Origin: Labilithrix sp.
GTDB taxonomy: Bacteria > Myxococcota_A > Polyangia > Polyangiales > Polyangiaceae
Length of the DNA: 37,657 bases
Assembly: GCA_019637105.1 (NCBI GenBank)
Contig: JAHBWF010000071.1
Span: forward strand, 1 to 37,657
Direction: 5' to 3'
The notes under the pieces are model-generated. The model saw nothing but the letters and a program-made list of their open reading frames with translations, was not told the origin of the DNA and ran no database searches. Both the position numbers and the translations under genes were made by a program. Positions 7,471-16,379 of this stretch are shown in pieces. The first letter of the stretch is position 1, and every line of letters begins with the position of its first letter.

Positions 7471-9246
7471 TCAGTCGACGGCGCCGAGGCGCGCGGCGAT
7501 CTTCGGCGGGAGCGGGTGGTCCGCGAGGGGCCGGGGCACGCCGTCGTCGAGCGTGACGGTGTTGCGCCACATGTCGTAGACGGCGCGCCCGCCGCCGGGG
7601 GCGAGGACGAGCATCGTCGGCTCCTCGACGTACGTCGGCGTGAACGCGCTCACCACGCGGTGACGCGGCGCCGGCGGGCCGGCGAGCCAGTCGACGCAGT
7701 CCGTCGGCGCCTCGTCGAGCGGCGCGGCCTGCATCAGGTGCAGGATCGTCGGCATGAGATCGCACGCCGAGGCCGGCGCCTCGGCGATCGCTCTCCAGGT
7801 CGCGCGGTCGCTCGACGGAGGAGGGAAGACGAGCAGCGGATCCTTCACCACGTTCGACTGGTAGCCGTGGTTGTAGAACGCTCCGCCCTCGCCGAGCGGC
7901 TGACCGTGGTCGCTCGTGAAGAAGAGCCACGCCTCGGGATCGCGCGCGCGCAGCGCCTCGAACAGGCGCGCGAGGACCTCGTCGGTCACGCGGATCGTGT
8001 TGTCGTACGCGCCCATCGAGTTGACGCCGTCCTCCGGGAAGACCTTGTGCGAGGGAGGCGAGTGGCTCCGGTACGGCAGGTGGCTGCCGTCCATGTGCAC
8101 GACGAGGAAGAACGGCGCGGCGAGCGCGCGGAGCGCGGGGAGGACGCCCTCCTCCAGGACGATGAGGTCGTCGGCGCCCTTCATGACGTCGACGCGCGGC
8201 GCGAACGCGATGCCCGAGCGGAAGGAGTCGGCGCCTTCGCGGAGGAGCGCGTCGAGCTCGCCCCACGACTCCTCCTGGGCGCTCACGACGGCGGTGTGGT
8301 ACCCGCGCGATTTCGCGTACTGCGTCACCGTGGGGGCGCGGAGCACGCGCCCGGACGGATCGGGGCCCTCGATCCCGGTCATGATGTACGGCACGCTCGT
8401 GCGGGTGTGCGGGCCCATGACGACGGCGTCGCGGAACGGGAGGAGCGCGCCGCGATCGGCGAGCGCCTGGAGCCGCGGCGTCGTCGGGCGGTCGTAGCCG
8501 TAGAGCGTGAGGTGGCTCGCCGCGAGCGACTCGCCGACGACGAGCACGACGTTGGGCAAGGGCGCCTCGAGCCCGCCCGCCGCCGGCGCGGCGGCGCGAG
8601 GCACGGCGATCCGGCCTCTGCCCTTCGCCTCGACGGTCGCGCGGCGCATCAGGCCGGCGAGCGCGCAGGCGAACGCCGGCTGCGGGTGCCCGAGGCTGGG
8701 CGACGCGCGCCACCAGACCGCGCCGGTCGCGACGGTGGCGGCCAGCACGAGCGCCGCGACGCCGGCGCGCCACCATCGGAGCGGCCGGACCTCGCGCGGG
8801 AGGAGCAGCGCGGACGCCGTGGCGAGCGCGAAGACGGCGAGCGAGCCGTAGCGATCGCCGCCCTCGCCCGCGGCCTGGAAGACGACGCGCGGCGACTCGA
8901 AGAAGAGCGAGAGGTCCGTCGGCGCGACGAACTGGCCGTACGAGCCGAACACGGCCCACTCGATCGCCATCGGCAGCGCGACGAGCAGCGCGAAGAGCGC
9001 GAGCCGCGCGCGGTGCGGAGCGAGCTGGAGGAGGCGCACCGAGAGCCAGAGCGCGACGCTCGCGGCGAGGTAGTTGAGCGCGCCGCGCGCGGTCGCGAGC
9101 CTCGGCCCGAGGTAGCTCGCGCGGCTCACGAGGTCGATCGCGACGAGCGCCGTCCAGGCGAGCCAGGTCGAGCGCCAGCGGCGCGGCCGCGCCTCCCGGA
9201 GCTGCTCCGAGACGGCCGCGAACGACAGCGCGCGCGATCGGTGCAC
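7471..9246 (-). CDS. EptA-like alkaline-phosphatase-superfamily membrane transferase (sulfatase family)
   Basis: The 591-aa protein has about five N-terminal membrane helices (to about residue 180) and a periplasmic sulfatase-type domain from about 230. It resembles lipid A phosphoethanolamine transferases: VVGES (metal-ligand Glu239), a nucleophile region HTRTSVPYIMTG (Thr281 or Thr283), HMDGSHLPY (His384, His389) and SDHGQPLGE (Asp446, His447). A sulfatase formylglycine Cys/Ser signature is absent, which favours phospho-group transfer over sulfate hydrolysis. The substrate (LPS, another glycan or a lipid) is unknown. Translation starts at a GTG at 9246, only 15 nt after the LarA-like stop, so the two are probably cotranscribed. 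Confidence 0.88.
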   Translation of the reverse strand: MHRSRALSFAAVSEQLREARPRRWRSTWLAWTALVAIDLVSRASYLGPRLATARGALNYLAASVALWLSVRLLQLAPHRARLALFALLVALPMAIEWAVFGSYGQFVAPTDLSLFFESPRVVFQAAGEGGDRYGSLAVFALATASALLLPREVRPLRWWRAGVAALVLAATVATGAVWWRASPSLGHPQPAFACALAGLMRRATVEAKGRGRIAVPRAAAPAAGGLEAPLPNVVLVVGESLAASHLTLYGYDRPTTPRLQALADRGALLPFRDAVVMGPHTRTSVPYIMTGIEGPDPSGRVLRAPTVTQYAKSRGYHTAVVSAQEESWGELDALLREGADSFRSGIAFAPRVDVMKGADDLIVLEEGVLPALRALAAPFFLVVHMDGSHLPYRSHSPPSHKVFPEDGVNSMGAYDNTIRVTDEVLARLFEALRARDPEAWLFFTSDHGQPLGEGGAFYNHGYQSNVVKDPLLVFPPPSSDRATWRAIAEAPASACDLMPTILHLMQAAPLDEAPTDCVDWLAGPPAPRHRVVSAFTPTYVEEPTMLVLAPGGGRAVYDMWRNTVTLDDGVPRPLADHPLPPKIAARLGAVD

Positions 9247-9261
9247 GCGTGTCCCCGCGGC

Positions 9262-10842
9262 TCAGACGGAGACTTCGGCCATCACGATCGGCGGGATGTG
9301 CGACAGGACGATCTCCGGGCTCGGCGGCGCGGTGTCCTTCGCCATCTCGAGCGCCTCGGCCATCGACCGCGCGGTCTCCCAGCCCATCAGCTTGGGGATG
9401 TACTCGTTGTCCGCGCCGACGACGATCACGCGGCCGGTGTGCTGGCGGCCGGCCTCGCCCCAGTACCACATGAAGAACGGGTGCGCGGGGTGGTACGCGT
9501 GGCCGGTCCGGTAGGCCTGGATGTACGCCGGGTTCGCCGCGAACTTCGCCTCGTACCGCTTGTGCAGCTCGAGCGCGTCGCGCGTCTCGGGCAGCAGGTT
9601 GTGCACGAACTCGATGTACGGAGCGTGGTGCTCCTTGTCGAACTGATCGGTGCACGGGTGCGTGACGATCATCGTGCCGCCCTTCTTGAGGAGCGGCTTG
9701 CCCTTGTACATGTTGAACAGGTACCCGTTGACCATCACCTGCACGAGCAGCGGGTTCAAGAACGAGTTGACGTTGTACGGGCTGATGTACGGGACGCCGG
9801 TGACGAGGATGTCCGCCTGGCCCTTGATCGGCACCAGGTACTGCTCGTAGCAGCGCGCGAGGGTGTGCTTGTGCACCTCCTCGGTCTCGCCCGCGAAGAC
9901 GCCGGTGACGCCGTACGGCGACGGGACGCGCTGGAAGATCGCCTGGCGCGCGGGCTGCGGCACCTTCGAGAGCGTGACGGTGAGCGCCTTGAGCGCGGCC
10001 CTCTCCATGGCGGAGAGGTCGTCCTCGTTCTTGTGCAAGAACTCGAGCGGCCGATCGAACATCCGGTTGTTCACCGTCGTCTCGATCGTGAAGACGTTGA
10101 GCTTCTTGTTGGCGAGCTTGCCCTGGCGCTCGACGCTCGTCGCGAGCGCGGAGCTCGACGGGTCCATGTACGAGTGGCAGTTGCGCATCGTCTTCGGGTT
10201 GTGATGCGCGCGGAGGCTCTTGTAGCCGCAGAAGCCCACGGCCACGGACTTGTGACCGCCGTCCATCGGGACGAGGTTGAGGTTCACGTAGATGACGAGG
10301 TCGGCCTCGACGGCCTTGCGGTTCAGCTCGACGACCTCGCCCTCTTCGGTGGTGCCGATCTCCACCATGTTGCGGAGGTCTTCGGCGTCGTGGTTGTAGA
10401 GGCGGTCCGGGTAGTACGCGTTGAAGATGCGGTCGCCGACGACGTGACGGATCTCCTCGCCCGTCATGCGGCGGTGGACGCTGGTCGCGATGATCATCTC
10501 GACGTCCTCGACGCCGTGATCGGCGAGCGTCTGGAGGACCACCGTGAGCACGCGCTCGCGCACGTCGGGGCGGCGCATCGGCGGCAGCGGCAGCGAGATG
10601 TCGTCGATGCCGATGACGACCTTCATCCCCGGGCGGAGCTTCGCGTGGAGCGGCTCGGAGTTGTACGGGTGGTTGATCGCGTAGCGGATCGCGGCGTCGA
10701 CGTCCTTGAGCGGCGCGATCGGCTGCTTCGGATAGATGCAGCGTGTCCCCGGCGGGAGGTCCACCTCCACGAGGCGGTCGCCGGCAAAGATGGTCCGCGG
10801 GGCGCTCTTGCGATCGAGGGTGACGACGAGGGGGTGCGACAT
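9262..10842 (-). CDS. LarA-like (lactate racemase family, DUF2088) protein
   Basis: The 526-aa protein belongs to the LarA superfamily, whose founding member racemises lactate with a nickel-pincer nucleotide bound to a Lys. The N-terminal domain carries IGIDDISLPLP and the SVHRRMTGEE motif (His123, matching the catalytic His of the GTHRP motif). GGHKS (Lys198) corresponds to the pincer-attachment Lys, and AHHNP (His213/214) to the downstream catalytic His. The segment before Lys198 is shortened, and the usual His of the EPH motif is not there. So cofactor chemistry or substrate probably differs from true lactate racemase. The ATG at 10842 is chosen because codon bias collapses upstream. No larB/larC/larE cofactor genes are in the window. 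Confidence 0.85.
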   Translation of the reverse strand: MSHPLVVTLDRKSAPRTIFAGDRLVEVDLPPGTRCIYPKQPIAPLKDVDAAIRYAINHPYNSEPLHAKLRPGMKVVIGIDDISLPLPPMRRPDVRERVLTVVLQTLADHGVEDVEMIIATSVHRRMTGEEIRHVVGDRIFNAYYPDRLYNHDAEDLRNMVEIGTTEEGEVVELNRKAVEADLVIYVNLNLVPMDGGHKSVAVGFCGYKSLRAHHNPKTMRNCHSYMDPSSSALATSVERQGKLANKKLNVFTIETTVNNRMFDRPLEFLHKNEDDLSAMERAALKALTVTLSKVPQPARQAIFQRVPSPYGVTGVFAGETEEVHKHTLARCYEQYLVPIKGQADILVTGVPYISPYNVNSFLNPLLVQVMVNGYLFNMYKGKPLLKKGGTMIVTHPCTDQFDKEHHAPYIEFVHNLLPETRDALELHKRYEAKFAANPAYIQAYRTGHAYHPAHPFFMWYWGEAGRQHTGRVIVVGADNEYIPKLMGWETARSMAEALEMAKDTAPPSPEIVLSHIPPIVMAEVSV

Positions 10843-10964
10843 GACCGGGTGTGCCTCGTACCACGGCGCGCGCTGGGTGTGCCAGCGAAGCGAGCCTCCG
10901 GCGGGGGCCGCGGGCGCACCTCGGCGCGCGCGCGGCGCGCCGGGATGCGCACGCCGCTTCGCAC

Positions 10965-11990
10965 CTACTTCACGACGCCGGAGACGAGCTCGATCGTCGT
11001 GTCGATGCGCAGGTTCGACTCGACGACGTGGCGCTCCGCCTGGAAGAAGTCGAGCGGGTACTCCTTGCCGACCTCGAGGCCGATCGCCGCGGCCACCTCC
11101 GGCAGCTTGACCTCGCGCGTGAGCGCCGAGTGGATGCCGCCGATGTTGATCACGAGCTTCTTGTTGATGAAGACGAAGACGTCGTCGTCGCCGCTGAACT
11201 TGAACGTCTCGAAGCCGCGGTAGCGGAACTTGGTGTGGAGCTCGACGGTGAAGTGATAGTTGTGCGCCTCGCCCTGGTTGCCGAAGCCGTCGGCCTCCGT
11301 GGACGTGGACGTCCCGTCGTCGATCGGGAAGAAGTTCTTCCGAGGGTCCGCCGGAGAGAGCGGGACGCCCGAGACCGCGCTGTCGTACGAGTAGACGCCG
11401 TTCGAGTCCTTCTCCAGCGTGAGGAGGATCTTCCGCACGACGTTCATCCCCGGCGTGTCGCGGTACCACTGATCGAAGAAGGCCTTGCCGTGCGTGGTCG
11501 CCGTTCGGCCCGGGACGCCCTTGAACGACGCCGCCGTGTTGTACTGCGGCTTGCCGTCGGCGCCGAGGTCGGGCAGGACGATGTCGATCGCGTAGTCGGC
11601 GTCCGGGTAGTACGCCGGCGTCGCCTCGGTCCACGGGCCGAAGTACGGCGTGCCGGCCCCGGCGGGGCGGTCCTCCTCGGCCGGGACGTTCTCGAAGTCC
11701 GGGTTGGTGCTGCTGCCGCCGTCGGGATCGTACCGCTTGAAGTCGCGGATCACCGCCTCGAGCGTGCCGATCGGCGGCCCGCCGTCGTCGTCGCCCCCGC
11801 CGTCGTCGACCCCTCCGTCGCCGGTGGGGAAGCCGCTCGAGCCGCTGCTCGACGTCCCGCTCGAGCCGCTGCTCGAGCCTGGATCGAAGAGCGAGCCGTT
11901 CGCCGACTCGCCGCAGGCGAAGACGGTCGAGAGGGCGAGGAGGCCGGCGAAACCGGCCAGGGCCGCGAACGAACGAAGCGGGGAGAGCAT
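10965..11990 (-). CDS. Fibro-slime domain lipoprotein
   Basis: The 341-aa exported protein has a signal peptide ending near Cys26 (VFAC, a slightly atypical lipobox), a low-complexity Gly/Ser/Asp linker (about 30-75), then a fibro-slime/PA14-like beta domain. The family hallmark FKFSGDDDVFVFINKKLVI followed by IGGIHS is clear, and the domain opens with GTLEAVIRDFKRYDP. Such domains occur in surface adhesion or carbohydrate-binding proteins of slime-producing and predatory bacteria; the ligand is not predictable. The ATG at 11990 gives a proper signal peptide, so the further upstream in-frame start at 12026 is rejected. It lies 122 nt upstream of the LarA-like gene on the same strand. Confidence 0.88.
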   Translation of the reverse strand: MLSPLRSFAALAGFAGLLALSTVFACGESANGSLFDPGSSSGSSGTSSSGSSGFPTGDGGVDDGGGDDDGGPPIGTLEAVIRDFKRYDPDGGSSTNPDFENVPAEEDRPAGAGTPYFGPWTEATPAYYPDADYAIDIVLPDLGADGKPQYNTAASFKGVPGRTATTHGKAFFDQWYRDTPGMNVVRKILLTLEKDSNGVYSYDSAVSGVPLSPADPRKNFFPIDDGTSTSTEADGFGNQGEAHNYHFTVELHTKFRYRGFETFKFSGDDDVFVFINKKLVINIGGIHSALTREVKLPEVAAAIGLEVGKEYPLDFFQAERHVVESNLRIDTTIELVSGVVK

Positions 11991-12102
11991 CGCGCGACAG
12001 TGTAGAGCGCGTCCGTCGAGAAGCAATCACGGCTGACCTCTCGCTCGCTCTCTCGTCCGCGGCTCTCGCACGTCGACGCACCTCGGCGCGCGCGGGCGCG
12101 CC

Positions 12103-12585
12103 TCAGCCCTTCCGCCTGCGGTAGGTGCCCACGAGCGTCGCAGTGGCGAGGATGTGGCCCATCATCGCGTTCTCGAGGTCCTGCTTCGAGGCGCCGCCGC
12201 CGAGGTCTTCGAGCGACGTGTCGAGCGCGTGCAGCTTGAAGAAGTAGCGGTGCCTCCCGACCGGGGGGCTCGGTCCGCGCCAGCCGATCTCCTTCCAGTC
12301 GTTCTCGCCCTCGACCGTCCCGCGCGGGAAGTCGTCTCGCGAGGCGTTCTCGGCGAGCGCTCGCGCGTCGGCGGGCAGGTCGTAGAGCACCCAGTGGACC
12401 CACGTGCGCTTCGGCGCGCGCGGATCCGGCGCGTCCGGATCGTCGACGATGAGCGCGAAGCCCTTCGTCCCTCTGGGGGGATCCGTCCAGACGAGCGCGG
12501 GCGACACGTCGGCGCCGTCGCACGTGTGGCGCGCAGGGATCTCGTGCTCGTGCTCGAAGCTCGGCGAGGTGAGGTTGAACGCCAT
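12103..12585 (-). CDS. YbhB/YbcL-family PEBP (Raf kinase inhibitor-like) protein
   Basis: The 160-aa single-domain PEBP protein has the hallmark motifs DPDAPDP (about 50-60) and TWVHWVLYDLP, the anion-pocket strands, and a YFFKLHALD strand near the C-terminus. There is no signal peptide, so it is probably cytoplasmic. Bacterial YbhB/YbcL proteins bind small anionic ligands; no enzymatic role is firmly assigned. The ATG at 12585 (MAFNLTSP) matches the usual N-terminus. The longer in-frame extension to 12726 is Arg-rich shadow sequence overlapping the divergent DUF2267 gene. About 139 nt separate it from that gene, presumably holding both promoters. Confidence 0.9.
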   Translation of the reverse strand: MAFNLTSPSFEHEHEIPARHTCDGADVSPALVWTDPPRGTKGFALIVDDPDAPDPRAPKRTWVHWVLYDLPADARALAENASRDDFPRGTVEGENDWKEIGWRGPSPPVGRHRYFFKLHALDTSLEDLGGGASKQDLENAMMGHILATATLVGTYRRRKG

Positions 12586-12724
12586 GTCCCAACGCAGGCA
12601 GCGCGCATGCCGTCGCGAGCAGGGCCGTCGCGCGGCAGCCTCGAGCGCGACGCGGCTCGAGCTCGCGTGGACGCGGCCGGCGCGGGCGCCGCCGCCGCGC
12701 ACGCCGGATGCATCCACGGAGCGC

Positions 12725-13579
12725 ATGCACCTCGAACGCTCCGTCGCGGATCAAGCCGCCACCGACCGCGTGCAGCGCAGCGTCGCCGTCAACGCGCGGC
12801 TCCCGCGCGATCTCGCCCCCGAAGACGCGATCACGGCCGTGATGTGCGTGCTGATGGATCGGCTCACGGCCGGCGAAGCTCACCACCTGCTCGAGGCCAT
12901 GCCCGCCTCGATGCGACCGTTCTTCTCGACGTGCGTCCGCCACCGCGTCGGGCAGCCGACGCAGAGGCTCGACCGCGTCGCGTTCCTCGAGCGCGTCGCC
13001 GAACACCTCGGCGTGACGCCCTCGCACGCCGAGCTCGTGTGCGAGGTCGTCTTCGACGCGGTGCGGAGCGAGCTGCCGGACAAGCTCGTCGACGACGTCG
13101 CGCACCAGCTCCCGCGCGGCCTCCAGCAGCTCTGGCTGGCGGGCCCGCGGTTCGAGCCGCCCCCGGAGGAGGCGACGCTGTCGAGCCAGGACGCGCGCCT
13201 CGCGATCGAGGAAGAGATCGAGCGGAGCGTCGCGCTCCCGCCCGGCGTCGCGAGCATCGACGCCTTCTCCGCCGTGATGTGCGCGCTCGCGGCGCGGGTC
13301 AGCGGTGGAGAGGCGCGCGAGCTCGCCGCCGGCCTGCCCGTCACGCTCCGCGGCGTCGTCGAGCGATGCACGCTGCATCGCGGGGAGGAGTCCGAGGTCT
13401 TCGACCGAGACGAGCTCCTCCGCCGGGTGGCGGCGCACCTCTCGATCGATCCGGCCGAGGCCGAGCCGATCGTCCGCGCCGTGTTCGACGCGGTCAAGCG
13501 CGTGCTCCCGGAGAAGGCGACGACCGACATCGCCAGCCAGCTCTCCGTCGATCTCCGCGCGCTCTGGGAAGGATCGTGA
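12725..13579 (+). CDS. Tandem DUF2267 protein
   Basis: The 284-aa cytoplasmic protein consists of two homologous halves (about 10-135 and 150-282), each an all-helical DUF2267-type domain. The halves share RSVAVN/RSVALP, AVMCVLMDRLTAGEA / AVMCALAARVSGGEA, and VVFDAVRSELPDK / AVFDAVKRVLPEK. DUF2267 has no established enzymatic function. In each half the second segment carries a basic, Cys-containing stretch (FFSTCVRHRVG, VVERCTLHRG). The gene heads a plus-strand operon: its TGA overlaps the GTG of the aspartoacylase-like gene by 4 nt. The ATG at 12725 gives a natural domain boundary; upstream frame sequence is antisense to the PEBP gene. Confidence 0.88.
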   Translation: MHLERSVADQAATDRVQRSVAVNARLPRDLAPEDAITAVMCVLMDRLTAGEAHHLLEAMPASMRPFFSTCVRHRVGQPTQRLDRVAFLERVAEHLGVTPSHAELVCEVVFDAVRSELPDKLVDDVAHQLPRGLQQLWLAGPRFEPPPEEATLSSQDARLAIEEEIERSVALPPGVASIDAFSAVMCALAARVSGGEARELAAGLPVTLRGVVERCTLHRGEESEVFDRDELLRRVAAHLSIDPAEAEPIVRAVFDAVKRVLPEKATTDIASQLSVDLRALWEGS

Positions 13580-14550
13580 TCGCGAGCGAGGGCGCGGAGC
13601 TCGGCGCGGCGCCGCGATGCCTCGGCGCCGTGTCGGGCGCGTCCGCAGGTCCGACGGTGGTGATCACCGGCGGGATCCACGGCAACGAGCCGGCGGGCAT
13701 GTTCGCCGCGCGGGCCGTCCTCGCCGAGCTCCGCCCGCGCCGCGGCGTGCTCCGCGGCGAGGTCGTCGCCTTCAGCGGCAACCGACGCGCGCTCGAGCGC
13801 GGGGTGCGCTTCGTCTCGCGCGACCTGAATCGTGGCTGGCGCGCGCCGGACCTCGAGCGCCTCGCCGCCGCGCCCGAGCACGGGCTGTCGATCGAGGACC
13901 GCGAGCAGCGAGAGCTCCACCGGGCGATCCTCGCGCTCGAGCGCGGACGGGAGCGCCTCGCGTTCCTGGATCTGCACACCACGTCGGGGCCGACGGAGCC
14001 GTTCGTCTGCTTCTCCGACACGGTCGAGAACCGGGCGCTCGCGTGCGCGCTCTCGGTCAACGTCGTGCTCGGGCTCGAGCGGACCGTCGACGCGTCGATG
14101 TTGAGCTGGGTGTCCGCGCGCGGGCACCTCGGCGTATCGTTCGAGGCGGGTCAGCACGGCGACCCCGGGGCGATCCGACGTCACGTCGGCGCGGTCTGGC
14201 TGTTCCTCGTCGCCATCGGCGCGATCGACGCCGCCCACGTCCCCGACGTGGCCGCCCGAGCGGCCGCGCTCGCGCCCGAGGCGGGCAAGCGCGCGCTCGT
14301 CGTCGAGGTGCGGCATCGCCACGTCGTCGCCGCCGGCGACGACTTCGACATGCTCGCGGGCTTCGCCGGCTTCGATCCGATCGAGGCGGGGCAGATCGTC
14401 GCGCGCGATCGACGCGGGCCCGTGCGCGCGCCCGAGGCAGGGCTGCTCCTCATGCCGCGCTACCAGGGGCAGGGCGAGGACGGGTTCTTCCTCGTGCGCG
14501 AGGTCGCGTGCGCGCCGCGGTCGGGCGGCGCGGACCGCGAGACGGCGTGA
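13576..14550 (+). CDS. Succinylglutamate desuccinylase/aspartoacylase-family zinc hydrolase
   Basis: The 324-aa M14-like amidohydrolase has a complete active site: zinc ligands GGIHGNEPAG (His35, Glu38) and DLHTTSG (His134), the substrate-binding DLNR (Asn85, Arg86), and catalytic Glu190 in SFEAGQ. These match the AstE/AspA family, which cleaves N-acyl amino acids. The specific substrate is unknown. The start is GTG, overlapping the previous stop (GTGA), with GGAAGG 5 nt upstream: classic translational coupling. The next gene, a GCS2-type ligase, follows after 21 nt. Hydrolase plus carboxylate-amine ligase suggests making and unmaking one amide-linked metabolite, which is inference. Confidence 0.9.
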   Translation: MIASEGAELGAAPRCLGAVSGASAGPTVVITGGIHGNEPAGMFAARAVLAELRPRRGVLRGEVVAFSGNRRALERGVRFVSRDLNRGWRAPDLERLAAAPEHGLSIEDREQRELHRAILALERGRERLAFLDLHTTSGPTEPFVCFSDTVENRALACALSVNVVLGLERTVDASMLSWVSARGHLGVSFEAGQHGDPGAIRRHVGAVWLFLVAIGAIDAAHVPDVAARAAALAPEAGKRALVVEVRHRHVVAAGDDFDMLAGFAGFDPIEAGQIVARDRRGPVRAPEAGLLLMPRYQGQGEDGFFLVREVACAPRSGGADRETA

Positions 14551-14571
14551 GCGCGGCGCGGGAGGCGAGCG

Positions 14572-16059
14572 ATGGGCTTCGAGATCGATCGCGAGGACTT
14601 CGACGCCGGCGACTACGAGCGCTTCTCCGAGCGGCTCGTCCGTTCGGTCGCCGCGCTCGAGCACATCGTGAAGCGCCCCGGGTTCGGCGCCGGCCCGGCG
14701 ACGGTGGGCGCGGAGCTCGAGCTGCACCTCGTGGACGACCGCGGCCACCCCGCGCCCGTGAACCGTGCCGTCCTCGCGCGAGCCCTCGACGAGCGCGTCA
14801 CGCTCGAGATGAACCGCTACAACGTCGAGATCAACACGCCGGTCTTCTCCCTGGCGGGCCGGCCGTTCGAGGCCATGGCGAAGGAGCTCGCGGGCGCGCT
14901 CGCGGTCACGCGCGCGGCGGCGCGCGAGCACGACGCCGACGTCGTGACGATCGGTATCCTCCCGACGCTCACGGCCGACGACCTCCGCTCGTCCGCGCTG
15001 ACCGACGGGTGCCGCTACCGCGCGCTCTCGGCAGGGATCCGGCGCGTCCGGGGCGAGCCGGCCGTGGTGCGCATCGAGGGCGCCGACGTCCTCGAGGTCA
15101 CGTCCGACGACGTGACCTTCGAAGGCGCCAACACGTCGTTCCAGATCCACCTCCGCGTCGACGCGGCGGAGTTCGCCCGCGCCTACAACGCGGCGCAGAT
15201 CGCGACGTCCTTCGTGCTCGCGGTCTCGGGCAACTCGCCGATCTTCCTCGGGCGGCGCCTCTGGGAGGAGACGCGGGTCGCGCTGTTCCGGCAGGCGGTC
15301 GAGGATCGCTGCTCCGCGCGCGACGACGACTGGCGCCCTTCGCGCGTCTCGTTCGGTCACGGCTGGGTGCGCGCGGGGGCCTGCGAGCTCTTCGCCGAGT
15401 CCGTGGGGCTCCACGCTCCGCTGCTCCCGCAGTGCACCGACGACGAGGATCCCGAGTCGGTCGCGCGCGCGGGGGGCGTGCCGCCGCTCCGCGAGCTGCG
15501 CCTTCACCACGGCACGGTCTGGCGCTGGAACCGCGCCGTCTACGACCACGCGGGAGGCGGCCACTTCCGCATCGAGATGCGCGCGCTCCCGTCGGGGCCC
15601 ACCCTCCGGGACATGATCGCGAACGCCGCCCTCGCGATCGGCCTCACGATCGCGCTCTCCGCGGACGCCGACGCCTGGGTGAACCGGATGACCTTCGGGC
15701 ACGCGCGCCGGAGCTTCTACGACGCCGCGCGCTTCGGGCTCGGCGCCGAGATCCTCTGGCCCGCCGATCGCGCGCCGTCGCCGCGCCCGTGCTCGGTCTT
15801 CGAGCTCGCTCCGCGCCTGCTCCCGCTGGCTCGCGCCGCGCTCGTCGCGTCGGGCGTGGAAGCGGACGAGGCGGACGACTGGCTCGGCGTCGTGGCCGCG
15901 CGCGTCGATCGCAGGGTGACCGGCGCGCTCTGGCAACGCCGGCTCTACGAGGCGCTCGCCGCCGAGATGCCTCGTGAGGCCGCGGCCCGCGCGATGCTCG
16001 TGCGCTACCGCGAGCTCAGCGACGCGGGCGCGCCGGTCGCGACGTGGCCGGCGAGGTGA
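14572..16059 (+). CDS. GCS2-type glutamate-cysteine ligase family protein (carboxylate-amine ligase)
   Basis: The 495-aa protein has the GCS2/YbdK-type fold. GAELELHLVDD (Glu48, Glu50) matches the Mg-ATP-binding beta strand, then LEMNRYNVEINTPVF, TIGILPTL, the EGANTSFQIHLRV core and FRIEMRALPSGPT. The family forms gamma-glutamyl or other amide bonds using ATP. True glutathione synthesis cannot be assumed, because no glutathione synthetase is nearby. A strong GGAGG lies 6 nt before the ATG. It is third in the operon after the DUF2267 and aspartoacylase-like genes. GCS2-type amidoligases have been reported in conserved neighbourhoods with aspartoacylase-like peptidases, which supports a shared small-molecule or peptide-tagging pathway. 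Confidence 0.9.
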   Translation: MGFEIDREDFDAGDYERFSERLVRSVAALEHIVKRPGFGAGPATVGAELELHLVDDRGHPAPVNRAVLARALDERVTLEMNRYNVEINTPVFSLAGRPFEAMAKELAGALAVTRAAAREHDADVVTIGILPTLTADDLRSSALTDGCRYRALSAGIRRVRGEPAVVRIEGADVLEVTSDDVTFEGANTSFQIHLRVDAAEFARAYNAAQIATSFVLAVSGNSPIFLGRRLWEETRVALFRQAVEDRCSARDDDWRPSRVSFGHGWVRAGACELFAESVGLHAPLLPQCTDDEDPESVARAGGVPPLRELRLHHGTVWRWNRAVYDHAGGGHFRIEMRALPSGPTLRDMIANAALAIGLTIALSADADAWVNRMTFGHARRSFYDAARFGLGAEILWPADRAPSPRPCSVFELAPRLLPLARAALVASGVEADEADDWLGVVAARVDRRVTGALWQRRLYEALAAEMPREAAARAMLVRYRELSDAGAPVATWPAR

Positions 16060-16223
16060 CGCGGCGCCGCGCGGTAGTACCCGCCCACCCAGACGCCGTC
16101 CGCGCGCCAGTACCCGTCCACCCACGTGAGCCAGCCGGTCCTCGGCGCGCGCAGGGCGCGCTCGCGCCTGCTCCGCTCGGCGGCGTCGCCGCGCTCGTGC
16201 TGCCTCTGCCTCGCGGTCGCCAT
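16005..16223 (-). CDS. Possible small basic protein with a GYW/GYY motif (doubtful)
   Basis: The 72-aa minus-strand frame contains WVDGYWRADGVWVGGYYR, resembling the W-x-x-G-Y-W repeats of small exported or surface proteins in proteobacteria. It has no signal peptide, a very basic N-terminus, and its last 18 codons are antisense to the GCS2-type gene. There is no Shine-Dalgarno. It may be a chance frame or the eroded end of a former gene. The rest of the 16060-16379 spacer holds nothing else I can recognise. Confidence 0.25.
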   Translation of the reverse strand: MATARQRQHERGDAAERSRRERALRAPRTGWLTWVDGYWRADGVWVGGYYRAAPRHLAGHVATGAPASLSSR

Positions 16224-16379
16224 GACGGTCACGCGGTCGGTGGTGGGACGAGGGCGGATGCGAGCCCCGGACCACGGCGCATCGCGTCGGGGCGCGCCGA
16301 GCTCGTCCGTGCCTCGCGCCGCGCGCGAAAGCGTCCGCCTCCGCTTGATGGCGGAGCGATCGAGCCCAATCTTCCTGCG

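Noticed and set aside
7250-10864. A 1204-codon open frame on the minus strand, and a 1235-codon one on the plus strand (7516-11223)
   Set aside because: Both are shadows of the EptA-like and LarA-like genes. They are Arg/Ala/Pro/Asp/Glu-rich without motifs, as expected when GC-rich genes are read in other frames.
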